A stretch of 64,000 bases of DNA from JALNZF01 sp964447405 (GTDB lineage: Bacteria > Nitrospirota > UBA9217), in assembly GCA_964447405.1 (NCBI GenBank), contig CAYUSP010000002.1, positions 620,001 through 684,000 of the forward strand, read 5' to 3'. Shown here in pieces: positions 32,253 to 40,419 of the stretch (the first letter of the stretch is position 1; each line of letters starts with the position of its first letter). The notes beneath the pieces were generated by a model, which made no database searches, had not been told where the DNA came from, and saw nothing but the letters and a program-made list of their open reading frames with translations. The translations under genes and the position numbers were made by a program.

Positions 32253-33224
32253 ATGTATAAAGAAAAAATCCTCAACCTGCTGCGATCAAAGAAGACGGCT
32301 TTCCGTTCCGGCGAAGAGCTGGCCCGAAAGTGCGGCATCTCCCGCACGATGGTTTGGAAGCATATCAAGGCGCTGGAACGCGAAGGATTCGGCATCGAGG
32401 CCGTGCCGTCACAAGGGTATCGGATAATCAATGCGCCGGATATCCTCAGGCATGATGACATCAAGCACGGCTTAAAGACACGGATCATGGGAAAAGAGCT
32501 CCACCTCCTGCCCCGGACCGAGTCGACGAACACGTTCGCCATGCAGATAGCTTCACGCGGGGCACCTGAGGGTGCCGTGGTGCTCGCCGAAAGCCAGACC
32601 AGCGGGAAGGGCAGACTGGGCAGAAAATGGATATCGCCTCCGGGAAACCTGTATTTGAGTGTGATCCTGCGGCCTGACATTCCTCTGCACAAGGCGCCCT
32701 GCATCACGCTTATGGGGGCTGTATCCGTTGCCGCAGCAATCAGGAAGGTGTGCAGTGTTGAGGCGGGCATAAAATGGCCGAATGATATTCTCATCGCCGG
32801 GAAAAAAGTATGCGGTTTGCTCACCGAGATGAGTGCCGAGCAGGACCGTATCCGGCATATCGTGCTGGGAATCGGCATCGATGTCAATATGAAGCTGTCA
32901 GAACTGCCTGCTGACGTCAGGGAGTTGTCGACTACGCTGTCGGTCGAGGCCGGATCGCAGGTGGACAGGACCGCGTTGCTCCAGGATCTATTGCTAAACC
33001 TGGAGCTTTGGTATCGGAAGTTTTTAACCAATGATCAGAACATCCTGGAAGCATGGCACAGGATGAACGTGACAACAGGGAACCGCATACTCGTGAGCGG
33101 CGCCGGAGAGGTTATCGAAGGCATGGCGCAGGGGATAGACAGTGATGGACGACTGCTCGTCATGCGCGACGACGGCACGATCCGAACCGTGTCTGCCGGA
33201 GATGTGACGATCGTAAAAAAATAG
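32253..33224 (+). CDS. birA: Bifunctional biotin ligase / biotin operon repressor BirA
   Basis: A 323-residue protein. The first 65 residues form a winged helix (SGEELARKCGISRTMVWKHI then KALEREGFGIEAVPSQGYRI), so it is the regulatory type of BirA. The ligase domain shows RTESTNTFA, the biotinyl-AMP loop SGKGRLGRKWISPPGNLY and IKWPNDILI, and a C-terminal SH3-like domain. It attaches biotin to carboxylase carrier lysines; the only carrier in this window is the EAMKM domain of the 55-kb carboxyltransferase. No BirA operator palindrome was recognised near either gene. Flanked on both sides by GGGTC dyad repeats. Confidence 0.93.
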   Translation: MYKEKILNLLRSKKTAFRSGEELARKCGISRTMVWKHIKALEREGFGIEAVPSQGYRIINAPDILRHDDIKHGLKTRIMGKELHLLPRTESTNTFAMQIASRGAPEGAVVLAESQTSGKGRLGRKWISPPGNLYLSVILRPDIPLHKAPCITLMGAVSVAAAIRKVCSVEAGIKWPNDILIAGKKVCGLLTEMSAEQDRIRHIVLGIGIDVNMKLSELPADVRELSTTLSVEAGSQVDRTALLQDLLLNLELWYRKFLTNDQNILEAWHRMNVTTGNRILVSGAGEVIEGMAQGIDSDGRLLVMRDDGTIRTVSAGDVTIVKK

Positions 33225-33312
33225 GGTCAAGGGTCCAGTAGCCAGGGTCCCGGAAGAGCGAAGGACAATCCGCCCCTAGGACCCTGAACCCTGGCCCCCG
33301 GACCCGATTCTT
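33223..33312. repeat. Dyad repeat of the GGGTC family
   Basis: Starts at the birA stop with AGGGTCAAGGGTCCAGTAGC and ends with inverted wording (GGACCCTGAACCCTGGCCCC, then CGGACCCGA) just before the coaX binding site. As RNA the arms can form a long G/C-rich hairpin with about 25 bases between them. Confidence 0.65.
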
Positions 33313-33325
33313 TCCTGGAGGTGCA

Positions 33326-34090
33326 ATGCTTCTTGCCATCGACATCGGAAATACCAACGTAGTGCTCGGAGTGTTCGAAAAGGAAACGCTTACTGAGAAC
33401 TGGCGCGTTGGCACCAATACGCAGATAACACCTGATGAATATGCCATGATCTTCAAAGATCTGTTCAATTTTACGGGTCTTGAGTTCAGACAGATCACGG
33501 GCGTCATCATCTCGACAGTCGTACCGCCTTTGCTTCCGGTCATGACGGCGATGTCCCGGAAATATTTTCGCATCGAACCCATGATCGTGACGAGCGAGAT
33601 TCGAAGCGGAATAACGGTGCGCTATGATAATCCCAAGGAGGTCGGCGCCGACCGTTTAGTCAATGCGGCAGCAGCATACAAGCTTTATGGCGGGCCGCTC
33701 ATTATTGTGGATTTCGGTACAGCCACGACTTTCTGTGCAGTTACCAGGAACGGCGATTATCTGGGTGGGGCGATCAGCCCCGGCGTGAAAATTTCAGCGG
33801 AGGCGCTGTTTCAAAGAGCATCAAAACTGCCGAGAGTCGAGCTGGTCAAGCCCGAAAAGGTCATCGGCTCGGACACGATCAGCGCGATGCAAGCGGGCAT
33901 CATCTATGGATACGCCGGCCTTGTGGACGGAATCGTTGAACGGATGAAAAAAGAACTTTCTGAGGATGCCAAGGTCATAGCGACTGGAGGCCTTGCCGAG
34001 CTCATAGCACCGGAAACAAAAACAATCAGGGAGATTGAACCTGATCTGACACTTAAGGGCCTGCAGCTGTTATATGATTTAAATCGATGA
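33326..34090 (+). CDS. coaX: Type III pantothenate kinase CoaX
   Basis: A 254-residue enzyme phosphorylating pantothenate, the first step to coenzyme A. As in CoaX, the N-terminus is the phosphate-1 motif LLAIDIGNTNVVLGVFE; the middle has NPKEVGADRLVNAAAAYKLY with the catalytic aspartate, then VDFGTATTFCAVTRNGDYLG and GGAISPGVKISAEALFQRAS; the adenosine motif is VIATGGLAELIAPE. Type III kinases need a monovalent cation and are not feedback-inhibited by CoA. Start ATG 33326 has CTGGAGG upstream. Frequently adjacent to birA in bacteria, as here. Confidence 0.94.
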   Translation: MLLAIDIGNTNVVLGVFEKETLTENWRVGTNTQITPDEYAMIFKDLFNFTGLEFRQITGVIISTVVPPLLPVMTAMSRKYFRIEPMIVTSEIRSGITVRYDNPKEVGADRLVNAAAAYKLYGGPLIIVDFGTATTFCAVTRNGDYLGGAISPGVKISAEALFQRASKLPRVELVKPEKVIGSDTISAMQAGIIYGYAGLVDGIVERMKKELSEDAKVIATGGLAELIAPETKTIREIEPDLTLKGLQLLYDLNR

Positions 34091-34163
34091 CATTTCAATC
34101 AGATAGAACTGTTCTCTCGTTCGTCGAGTTTGTGAGCACGAGAAAATGCAAGGTGGCTCAACC

Positions 34164-34192
34164 TTGACGATTGGGTATTTTTATGATATTTA
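34164..34192 (+). promoter_or_regulatory. Promoter of the receiver-galT pair
   Basis: -35 TTGACG (34164-34169), 17-nt spacer, -10 TATTTA (34187-34192), followed by a GGGGAG binding site before ATG 34223. Confidence 0.45.
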
Positions 34193-34222
34193 TTACTGTA
34201 CCAAGTAAAGCGGGGAGAATAG

Positions 34223-34600
34223 ATGAAGATTCTTGTAGTAGATGATGAAGAAGGTGCGCGAGATTTATTTAATACGATTTTGACCGATGAAGGCTACGAG
34301 GTTGCCCTTGCCAACAGCGGTGAGGATGCTCTCGCTCTTTTCAAAGTGAATCCCTTTAATCTCGTGGTGACTGACATCAAGATGCCGGGCATGGACGGCC
34401 TTCAGCTTCTGCAGGAGATCCGGAAGATGGGGTCAAAGACAGACGTGATCATGGTCACGGCGTATGGTGAAGTGGAGAGCTATCTCAAGGCCATGAGCCT
34501 TGGCGCTGCTGAATATATCAACAAGCCCATTCGCATCAAGGAACTGAAGCGGATCGTGCACAAGGTATTGACCGAGCAGAGGGCGAGGTCCGGGAGCTGA
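34223..34600 (+). CDS. CheY-like response regulator
   Basis: A 125-residue lone receiver: KILVVDDEEGARDLF, phospho-acceptor D51 (LVVTDIKMPGMDGLQLL), VMVTAYGE and lysine in YINKPIRIKELK. It resembles receivers of NtrC-type regulators (MVTAYGEVESYLKAMSLGAA) but stops after the domain. The stop codon TGA overlaps the ATG of the uridylyltransferase by one base (TGATG), giving a tightly coupled pair; why a receiver precedes a sugar-nucleotide enzyme is unclear. Confidence 0.85.
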   Translation: MKILVVDDEEGARDLFNTILTDEGYEVALANSGEDALALFKVNPFNLVVTDIKMPGMDGLQLLQEIRKMGSKTDVIMVTAYGEVESYLKAMSLGAAEYINKPIRIKELKRIVHKVLTEQRARSGS

Positions 34601-35625
34601 TGTCCCGCCTGCGCAAAGACCCCATCGTTGGCCGGTGGATCATAATTTCCACCGAGCGCCCCAAAAAACCAACAGACTATTCCTTTAACGAACCCGACGA
34701 CGATATAACACCTGCGGAATGCCCTTTCTGCGGAGGCAATGAGTCCAAAACTCCCGCGGAGATAGCTTCGTTCCGGACGGAGACCTCAGCTCCCAACACG
34801 ACCGGATGGTGGGTCCGCGTCATCCCGAGCAAATTTCCCGTTCTGCATATCGAAGGCAACTTGGAGCGCGAAGGCAGCGGCATCTATGACTGGATGAACG
34901 GCATCGGCGCCCACGAGATCATCATTGAGAGCCCTGAGCACGCAGTTCGTCTGGAGGACCTTCCCGAAAGCCAAGTTGAAAAAGTCCTGTGGTCCTACCG
35001 CGACCGCATCCTCGATCTGGAGCGGGATGGACGGCTCCGCTATGTTCTGGTGTTCAAGAACCAGGGCTGGACAGCGGGCGCTTTGCAGAATCATCCGCAC
35101 TCGCAGGTCATTGCCACGCCGGTCATCCCCAAGTCCGTGAAGGAAAAACTGGACGGTGCAAAATCGTACTTTGATTACAAAGAGCGGTGCATCTTCTGTG
35201 ACATCATTCGCCAGGACCTTTTATCGCCCGAGCGCGTGGTCGAGGAAACGCGCCATTTTCTGGTAATGGCGCCGTTTGCTCCCCGGTTCCCGTTCGAGAC
35301 CTGGATCTATCCCAAGAAACACCACTGCTCATATGTGGACATCTCCAAGGAAGAGATCATGGACTTTGCCCGGACCCTCCGCCACACGCTGATGCGCATC
35401 GGGAAGGTCCTGGGTAATCCACCCTACAATTACATGCTTTACACCGCGCCGAATCGAGTGCCACGCAGCGGCCACTGGCACACCCTGAACGAAGACTTCC
35501 ACTGGCATCTGGAGATCCTACCCCGGCTCACACGCGTGGAGGGATTTGAGCGCGGATCGGGATTTTACATCAATCCCACACCGCCGGAGGAAGCTGCGAA
35601 GTATCTGAGGGAAGTGAATCTATAG
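34600..35625 (+). CDS. galT: Galactose-1-phosphate uridylyltransferase (GalT) family
   Basis: A 341-residue HIT-superfamily nucleotidyltransferase. The N-terminal RKDPIVGRWIIISTERPKKP is typical, the active-site triad is NHPHSQV (the uridylylated histidine), and metal sites include CPFCGGNE and CIFCDII. Canonical GalT swaps UMP between UDP-glucose and galactose-1-phosphate. Many such proteins in anaerobes lack the other Leloir genes, and none are adjacent here, so the physiological substrate may differ (for example an ADP-glucose phosphorylase-like reaction). The family is certain, the exact substrate is not. Confidence 0.85.
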   Translation: MSRLRKDPIVGRWIIISTERPKKPTDYSFNEPDDDITPAECPFCGGNESKTPAEIASFRTETSAPNTTGWWVRVIPSKFPVLHIEGNLEREGSGIYDWMNGIGAHEIIIESPEHAVRLEDLPESQVEKVLWSYRDRILDLERDGRLRYVLVFKNQGWTAGALQNHPHSQVIATPVIPKSVKEKLDGAKSYFDYKERCIFCDIIRQDLLSPERVVEETRHFLVMAPFAPRFPFETWIYPKKHHCSYVDISKEEIMDFARTLRHTLMRIGKVLGNPPYNYMLYTAPNRVPRSGHWHTLNEDFHWHLEILPRLTRVEGFERGSGFYINPTPPEEAAKYLREVNL

Positions 35626-35650
35626 GTTCTTTGTAACTGGTGAAAAATTA

Positions 35651-35680
35651 AAAGCCGCACTCCATCATGAGTGCGGCTTT
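35651..35680. terminator. Bidirectional terminator
   Basis: A perfect 12-bp stem (AAAGCCGCACTC 35651-35662 with 35669-35680), 6-nt loop, T-rich after and A-rich before; lies between galT and the convergent aconitase gene. Confidence 0.88.
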
Positions 35681-35700
35681 CTTTTCGTTATGCTGTGAAG

Positions 35701-37638
35701 CTACGATCTGGATTTTGTGTAGTTCAACATCCCACCCGCAAGCAGGATATCCCGTTGTCTGGAGCTTAAGGAATGTTTAAGCGGAACGCTCTTTGCAGTC
35801 GTCGAGTTCTTTAGTTCGAGATCGTCACCCCTCTCAAGGGCTGCCTTGACATTGTTGATTGCTATGGCGTCGCCCGCCCCAACTACATCATAATCCGCCT
35901 CATTCGCGAACGTCAGCGGCAGAATGCCGAAGTTGATTAAGTTGGCCGCATGAATACGCTCGAAGGACTTCGCGATCACGGCCTTGACGCCGAGATACAT
36001 GGGGCAGATAGCTGCATGTTCGCGGCTCGAACCCTGGCCATAGCTTGCGCCTGCAATTACGACGTTGTGGATGCCGGCCTTTTTGTTCTGCAGCGCCTTT
36101 TTCGAGAATCCCGCGTCAAGTCCTTCGAAAACAAATTCCGCGTATTTCGGAATGTTCGACCGGTACTTGAGCCGCGATCCTGCGGGCATGATGTGGTCCG
36201 TGGTGATTTTGTCTCCCACCTTGATCGCGATGACGCCTGAAATGGTATCCGCAAGTGGCTCTGCAGAAGGCGGGTCGCCGATGTTCGGCCCCCGCTCAAC
36301 GACAACTGTGCGCGGGTCCTTTGCAGGAGGGAGGATCATCGAGTCGTCGATCAGGAATTGTTCGGGAAGAGTGAACTCAGGGTAGGCCATGCCGAGCTCG
36401 CTCGGGTCCATGATCGCGCCGGTGAGTGCTGCGGCAACAGCAGTTTCCGGACTCGCGAGATAGACGCCCGCGCTCTTTGTCCCAGAGCGGCCCTCGAAAT
36501 TCCGGTTGCTGGTGCGGATGGAAACAGCATTGGTTTTCGGCGCCTGGCCCGAACCGATGCAAAACCCGCAGGTGGATTCCAGTATTCGGGCGCCCGAAGC
36601 GATGATATCTGCGAGCGCTCCATTCTTCGCGATCATTGAGAGTACCTGGCGCGAACCTGGCGCAACGCCGAAGCTCACATCAGGGAAAACTCGCTTGTTT
36701 TTTAACATTGCCGAGACAAGCATCAGATCACGGTAGGATGAGTTGGTACAGGAGCCGACCATGACCTGGTCTACCTTTGTGCCTGTCAGCTCCCGCACCG
36801 TCCCGATATTGTCCGGAGAGTGCGGTTTTGCCATCATCGGCTCTATCGAGCCGAGGTCGATAGCGATCACGCGGTCGTAGGTCGCATCAGCGTCCGGAGC
36901 AAACTCCGCCCAATCCGACTCTCTCTGCTGTGCTTTCAGGAATGCGCGGGTGATCTCATCACTCGGAAAGACCGAGGTCGTAACGCCAAGCTCCGCGCCC
37001 ATATTCGTGATAGTCGCTCGCTCGGGCACGGACAGCGTCTTGATCCCTTCACCTGCGTATTCGATCATTGTACCAACGTTGCCCTTGGTCGTGAGCATTT
37101 TCAAGATGAAGAGGATGACATCCTTTGCCGCAACCCAGGGCCTGAGTCTTCCCGTGAGTTCGATCTTGACCACGCGCGGACAGGTGAGGTAAAAGGGTCC
37201 GCCGCCCATGGCAACAGCGACATCCAGTCCTCCCGCGCCTATGGCGATCATGCCGATGCCGCCGTTTGTAGGGGTATGCGAGTCGGAACCCAGGAGTGTA
37301 TTGCCCGGCCTGCCAAACCGCTCAAGGTGGACCTGGTGGCAGATCCCATTGCCTGCTTTCGAGTAATGGATGCCGAACTTTGAAGCCACCGTCTGAAGAT
37401 AGCGATGGTCATCGGCGTTCTCGAATCCGTCCTGCAATGTGTTGTGGTCCACATAGCTCACCGACAATTCGGTTCTGATGCGCGGCACGGCCATGGCCTC
37501 AAACTGCAGATAGGTCATGGTGCCTGTCGCGTCCTGGGTGAGCGTCTGGTCGATCCTAATAGCGATCTCAGTACCCGCTTCAATCCTCCCTTCAACGAGG
37601 TGGGATTCAAGGATTTTGTAAACAAGGTTTTTGCCCAT
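35701..37638 (-). CDS. Aconitate hydratase, mitochondrial-like 645-residue type
   Basis: A 645-residue aconitase interconverting citrate and isocitrate via a 4Fe-4S cluster. The cluster cysteines are in VGSCTNSSYRDLM and STCGFCIGSGQAP; other family motifs are LLGSDSHTPTNGGIGMIAIG, KVGDKITTDHIMPAGSRLKY and GASYGQGSSREHAAI (swivel-domain arginine and serine). It is shorter than AcnA (about 890) and AcnB (about 860), belonging to the compact class common in anaerobic delta-type and Bacteroides lineages. ATG 37638 has a GAAGGAGC site seven bases upstream. Probably functions with the isocitrate dehydrogenase at 17.9 kb. Confidence 0.93.
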   Translation of the reverse strand: MGKNLVYKILESHLVEGRIEAGTEIAIRIDQTLTQDATGTMTYLQFEAMAVPRIRTELSVSYVDHNTLQDGFENADDHRYLQTVASKFGIHYSKAGNGICHQVHLERFGRPGNTLLGSDSHTPTNGGIGMIAIGAGGLDVAVAMGGGPFYLTCPRVVKIELTGRLRPWVAAKDVILFILKMLTTKGNVGTMIEYAGEGIKTLSVPERATITNMGAELGVTTSVFPSDEITRAFLKAQQRESDWAEFAPDADATYDRVIAIDLGSIEPMMAKPHSPDNIGTVRELTGTKVDQVMVGSCTNSSYRDLMLVSAMLKNKRVFPDVSFGVAPGSRQVLSMIAKNGALADIIASGARILESTCGFCIGSGQAPKTNAVSIRTSNRNFEGRSGTKSAGVYLASPETAVAAALTGAIMDPSELGMAYPEFTLPEQFLIDDSMILPPAKDPRTVVVERGPNIGDPPSAEPLADTISGVIAIKVGDKITTDHIMPAGSRLKYRSNIPKYAEFVFEGLDAGFSKKALQNKKAGIHNVVIAGASYGQGSSREHAAICPMYLGVKAVIAKSFERIHAANLINFGILPLTFANEADYDVVGAGDAIAINNVKAALERGDDLELKNSTTAKSVPLKHSLSSRQRDILLAGGMLNYTKSRS

Positions 37639-37672
37639 GGCAGGTGCTCCTTCATCAATTGGAATGTGCGAC

Positions 37673-37701
37673 AGTATATTTCATGAAACTGGATAAGGCA
37701 A
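37673..37701 (-). promoter_or_regulatory. Promoter of the aconitase gene
   Basis: On the minus strand: -35 TTGCCT (37701-37696), 17-nt spacer, -10 TATACT (37678-37673). Confidence 0.55.
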
Positions 37702-37770
37702 CAGGAATTTGATTTTTGACATGCGGACACTGCTGTGGTACATTGCACGACCATTGAACATAGAAAGAGC

Positions 37771-37915
37771 ATTTAACCACGGATGAACACGGATAAACAC
37801 CGTTGATTCAAAATCCTAAGATCAAAGCGAGATGCACCCATTGGGTGAGGATATCATTCACAAAAAGTCACTGATTTTTCGTTTTATCTGTGTCTGTCTG
37901 TGGTTACAACTGCAG
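37771..37915 (+). repeat. CCACGGATGAACACGG dyad element, copy A1
   Basis: A roughly 140-base element beginning TTAACCACGGATGAACACGG and ending TCTGTCTGTGGTTACAACTG. As plus-strand RNA the outer arms pair over about 25 bases, with four G-U pairs among about 20 Watson-Crick pairs. The centre holds a small hairpin CACCC-ATT-GGGTG (37835-37847). It ends 31 bases before the start codon of the Old Yellow Enzyme gene. Copies A2 and A3 sit at 60585 and 62768. Confidence 0.75.
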
Positions 37916-37946
37916 TTTTAAAGTTGAAGCAAACGAGGACACTATC

Positions 37947-39068
37947 ATGAAAACTCTTTTTGACGTGACAACGCTAAACGGCATGGAGCTCCGAAACCGG
38001 CTTGTACGCTCGGCGACCTGGGAAGGGATGTGCGATGAACAAGGCCGCCCTACGCCACGGCTAATTGATTGTTTCGCTGCTCTTGCCCGGGGGCGTGTCG
38101 GCCTCATTATCACCGGGTACGCCTATGTCCGGCGTGACGGAAAGCAGATGAATGGTTCGATCGGCGCATACACTGACAATCTTGCTCCGGAGATGAAAGC
38201 AGTTTCCGCGGCCGTGCATGCCGAGGGAGGCAGGATTTGTCTGCAGCTGGTGCATTGCGGCGGGCAGGCTCGTCCGGAGGCAGGTCGTAAAAACGTCGCG
38301 CCTTCTGCAGTGGAGACGCCGCAGTACTCCACTGTCCCCGAGGAGCTGAGCGCAAGGGACATCGAGAATTTGATTGATGCTTTTGGCGCAGCTGCACAAC
38401 GAGCCAAAGACTGGGGATTCGATGCAATCCAACTCCATGCAGCCCACGGCTATCTGATCAACCAGTTTCTTTCCCCGCTCACGAACCGCAGAACCGATGC
38501 GTATGGCGGGAGCGTCGAAAAGCGCATGAAGTTCCTGATCGAGGTCTATCGCAGCGTACGCAATGCGGTCGGCCCGCTCTATCCGGTCCTGGTCAAACTG
38601 AACGGTTCCGACTTTCTCCCGGGCGGACTCACCAGCGACGAAGCCGTCTGCGCGGCTGTTTCTCTTGAAGCAGAAGGCGTTGACGCCATCGAGGTGAGCG
38701 GAGGTACCTCGGCATCGGGAGATCAGGTGCCGGTCCGGACGAAGATCGAACGGCTTGACCAGGAGGGATATAACCTCCCGGTGGCGGCACGGATCAGGTC
38801 AGCGGTGAACTGCCCGCTCATGGTGGTCGGAGGGTTCCGTTCCTATGATGTGGTGAAGGCTGTTATCGAGAAGAGTGAAGCAGACTATGTGTCTCTGGCA
38901 CGTCCCTTTATCCGCGAGCCCGGACTGGTGAAGCGCTGGCAGAGCGGCGATATTACCCGCGCCCGCTGTATTTCCTGCAATGGCTGCTTCAGGGCCGGCA
39001 TGCGCGAGGGCGGGATCGCCTGCGTGATAGAGAAGATAGAACAGAAGAATAAGGGCTTGTCCTTGTGA
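37947..39068 (+). CDS. NADH:flavin oxidoreductase, Old Yellow Enzyme family
   Basis: A 373-residue FMN-dependent reductase of the OYE family. Visible are LFDVTTLNGMELRNRLVRSA, QLVHCGGQARPEAG, the substrate-binding HAAHGYLINQFLSPLTNRRT with DAYGGSVEKRMKF, and VGGFRSYDV for phosphate binding. The C-terminal CISCNGCFRAGM is a cysteine pair pattern seen in a subgroup of shorter OYE-like proteins with no extra 4Fe-4S reductase half. These enzymes reduce activated C=C bonds; the natural substrate is unknown. ATG 37947 is chosen because family members start MKTLFDV-like; upstream codons belong to repeat A1. Confidence 0.9.
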   Translation: MKTLFDVTTLNGMELRNRLVRSATWEGMCDEQGRPTPRLIDCFAALARGRVGLIITGYAYVRRDGKQMNGSIGAYTDNLAPEMKAVSAAVHAEGGRICLQLVHCGGQARPEAGRKNVAPSAVETPQYSTVPEELSARDIENLIDAFGAAAQRAKDWGFDAIQLHAAHGYLINQFLSPLTNRRTDAYGGSVEKRMKFLIEVYRSVRNAVGPLYPVLVKLNGSDFLPGGLTSDEAVCAAVSLEAEGVDAIEVSGGTSASGDQVPVRTKIERLDQEGYNLPVAARIRSAVNCPLMVVGGFRSYDVVKAVIEKSEADYVSLARPFIREPGLVKRWQSGDITRARCISCNGCFRAGMREGGIACVIEKIEQKNKGLSL

Positions 39069-39085
39069 AAAAAACTGCCGATGGT

Positions 39086-39114
39086 TTGCAAGCACCTGCC
39101 GACTGTGCTATAGT
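39086..39114 (+). promoter_or_regulatory. Promoter of the ferritin-like gene
   Basis: -35 TTGCAA (39086-39091), 17-nt spacer, -10 TATAGT (39109-39114); AAGGAGG follows before ATG 39178. Confidence 0.55.
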
Positions 39115-39177
39115 ACCATTATTCAGATTTCGCAAAATTGAATCCCTATTTTAATCATTCGCGAAGGAGGCAATACC

Positions 39178-39603
39178 ATGGTACAGAAAGCAAGCGCGGA
39201 TCTAACCGCAATGATGAACCAGGCAATAGCCGGCGAGCTTCAGGCGATCGTGCAGTACATGTGGCATCACATCATGGTCAAAGGCATGAACTCCGCATCG
39301 CTCATGGAGGTATTTGAGGATATTGCTGTCGAAGAGATGAAGCACGCTGAGAAGATCGCTGAGCGGCTTTTCTATTTCGACGTGGCGCCGACGACCAAGC
39401 CGAATCCCATTGCCAAAGGCGGGACACCGGAACAGATGCTCCAGGCGGACGTTCAGGCCGAGGAAGAAGCGATAACGTTATACAAAGACATCATAAAACA
39501 GGCCGTTGCTGAAAAGGACGATACCACACGGCTTCTGTTCGAGGAAATTCTCTCAGATGAAGAGCGCCACCATGATACCTTTACAACATTGTTGGGAAAA
39601 TAA
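39178..39603 (+). CDS. Ferritin-like / bacterioferritin-like di-iron protein
   Basis: A 141-residue four-helix-bundle protein with the di-iron ligand pattern: GELQAIVQYMWH (first glutamate), EEMKHAEKIAERL (ExxH), QAEEEAITLYKD (glutamate) and LSDEERHHDTF (ExxH). The pattern and length fit bacterioferritin-like or ferritin-like domain proteins found in anaerobes for iron storage or peroxide scavenging. The haem-ligand methionine of true bacterioferritin would lie in helix 2; M is present in SLMEVFEDIA, but equivalence is uncertain. Strong AAGGAGG site before ATG 39178. Own promoter and terminator. Confidence 0.85.
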   Translation: MVQKASADLTAMMNQAIAGELQAIVQYMWHHIMVKGMNSASLMEVFEDIAVEEMKHAEKIAERLFYFDVAPTTKPNPIAKGGTPEQMLQADVQAEEEAITLYKDIIKQAVAEKDDTTRLLFEEILSDEERHHDTFTTLLGK

Positions 39604-39624
39604 GCTAATTAAATAGTGTCACGA

Positions 39625-39660
39625 ATAAAGCCCCGCATGGTATATCAGGCGGGGCTTTAT
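39625..39660. terminator. Bidirectional terminator
   Basis: A perfect 12-bp stem (ATAAAGCCCCGC 39625-39636 with 39649-39660) and 12-nt loop between the convergent ferritin-like and UspA genes. Confidence 0.85.
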
Positions 39661-39694
39661 CGTTATGCGTCAGTGACAATGAAGTCGCTCATCC

Positions 39695-40156
39695 TTACGG
39701 CATCTTGAATTCCTTTCCTGCCATGCGCACGGTCAGGACAGGACAGTGGGCCTTGCGCACGACCTTCTCCGCGGTGCTTCCGAACAACATATGGTCGATG
39801 CCGGTCCTGCCGTGGGTGCCGATGACGATCATGTCTGCGTTCTTTTCCTTCGCGGTTTTGATGATCTCCACAAAGGGTACGCCGCGCACGACCATTTTTT
39901 CCACATCCCCGACCTTCGAGGACACCTCTTTCGCCAGTTTTTCCATCTCCAGTTCCGCGCTTTTCTGCATGTCCGCAACCAGGTCTGCAACGGAAAGGGA
40001 AGAGGGGATGTACCATTCCGCGATGCTGATATCCTGGATCACATACAGCAGAATAAGCTTTGCTTTATAATCCCGTGCAAGGGAAAGGGCGTGGTCCATG
40101 GCGGCGCGCGCGCCATTCGAGAAATCGGTGGGGAACAAGATGCGCTGTATCTGCAT
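39695..40156 (-). CDS. Universal stress protein UspA family
   Basis: A 153-residue single Usp domain. N-terminal IQRILFPTDFSNGARAAMDH holds the adenine-binding aspartate, and the phosphate motif G-x2-G-x9-G-S reads GTHGRTGIDHMLFGSTAE, so it should bind ATP. Usp proteins aid survival under stress and energy limitation. ATG 40156 is chosen because AAGGAGGAGG lies four to five bases upstream; the open frame continues further but without a binding site. A minus-strand promoter TTGACA-N17-TACACT lies 37 bases upstream. Confidence 0.9.
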   Translation of the reverse strand: MQIQRILFPTDFSNGARAAMDHALSLARDYKAKLILLYVIQDISIAEWYIPSSLSVADLVADMQKSAELEMEKLAKEVSSKVGDVEKMVVRGVPFVEIIKTAKEKNADMIVIGTHGRTGIDHMLFGSTAEKVVRKAHCPVLTVRMAGKEFKMP

Positions 40157-40192
40157 GGTACCTCCTCCTTCTGATATATCCTGATGATTTAT

Positions 40193-40221
40193 AGTGTAGC
40201 GCTGCCGCGGTGCTCTGTCAA
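40193..40221 (-). promoter_or_regulatory. Promoter of the UspA gene
   Basis: On the minus strand: -35 TTGACA (40221-40216), 17-nt spacer, -10 TACACT (40198-40193). Confidence 0.6.
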
Positions 40222-40257
40222 ACGCAATCAGCAGGCATTCGTTGACGAACATTTGTC

Positions 40258-40286
40258 TTGACTGAACATCGGGGCTTCCCTACAAT
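40258..40286 (+). promoter_or_regulatory. Promoter of the NarL-type kinase gene
   Basis: -35 TTGACT (40258-40263), 17-nt spacer, -10 TACAAT (40281-40286). A second candidate closer to the gene is TTGTAT (40363-40368), 16 nt, TATAAT (40385-40390), which would give a leader of about 25 nt. Confidence 0.5.
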
Positions 40287-40419
40287 GGTGCTACATTCTG
40301 TTCATTTGTCTGACGGAGATCTGCGCAGTCATCGCGTGGATCATGGGCAATTGGGCAGACCCTTGTATGCAGCTCGTTGAGCGTTATAATTTGATTCTCG
40401 GGGACGCGACAAAAACTGA

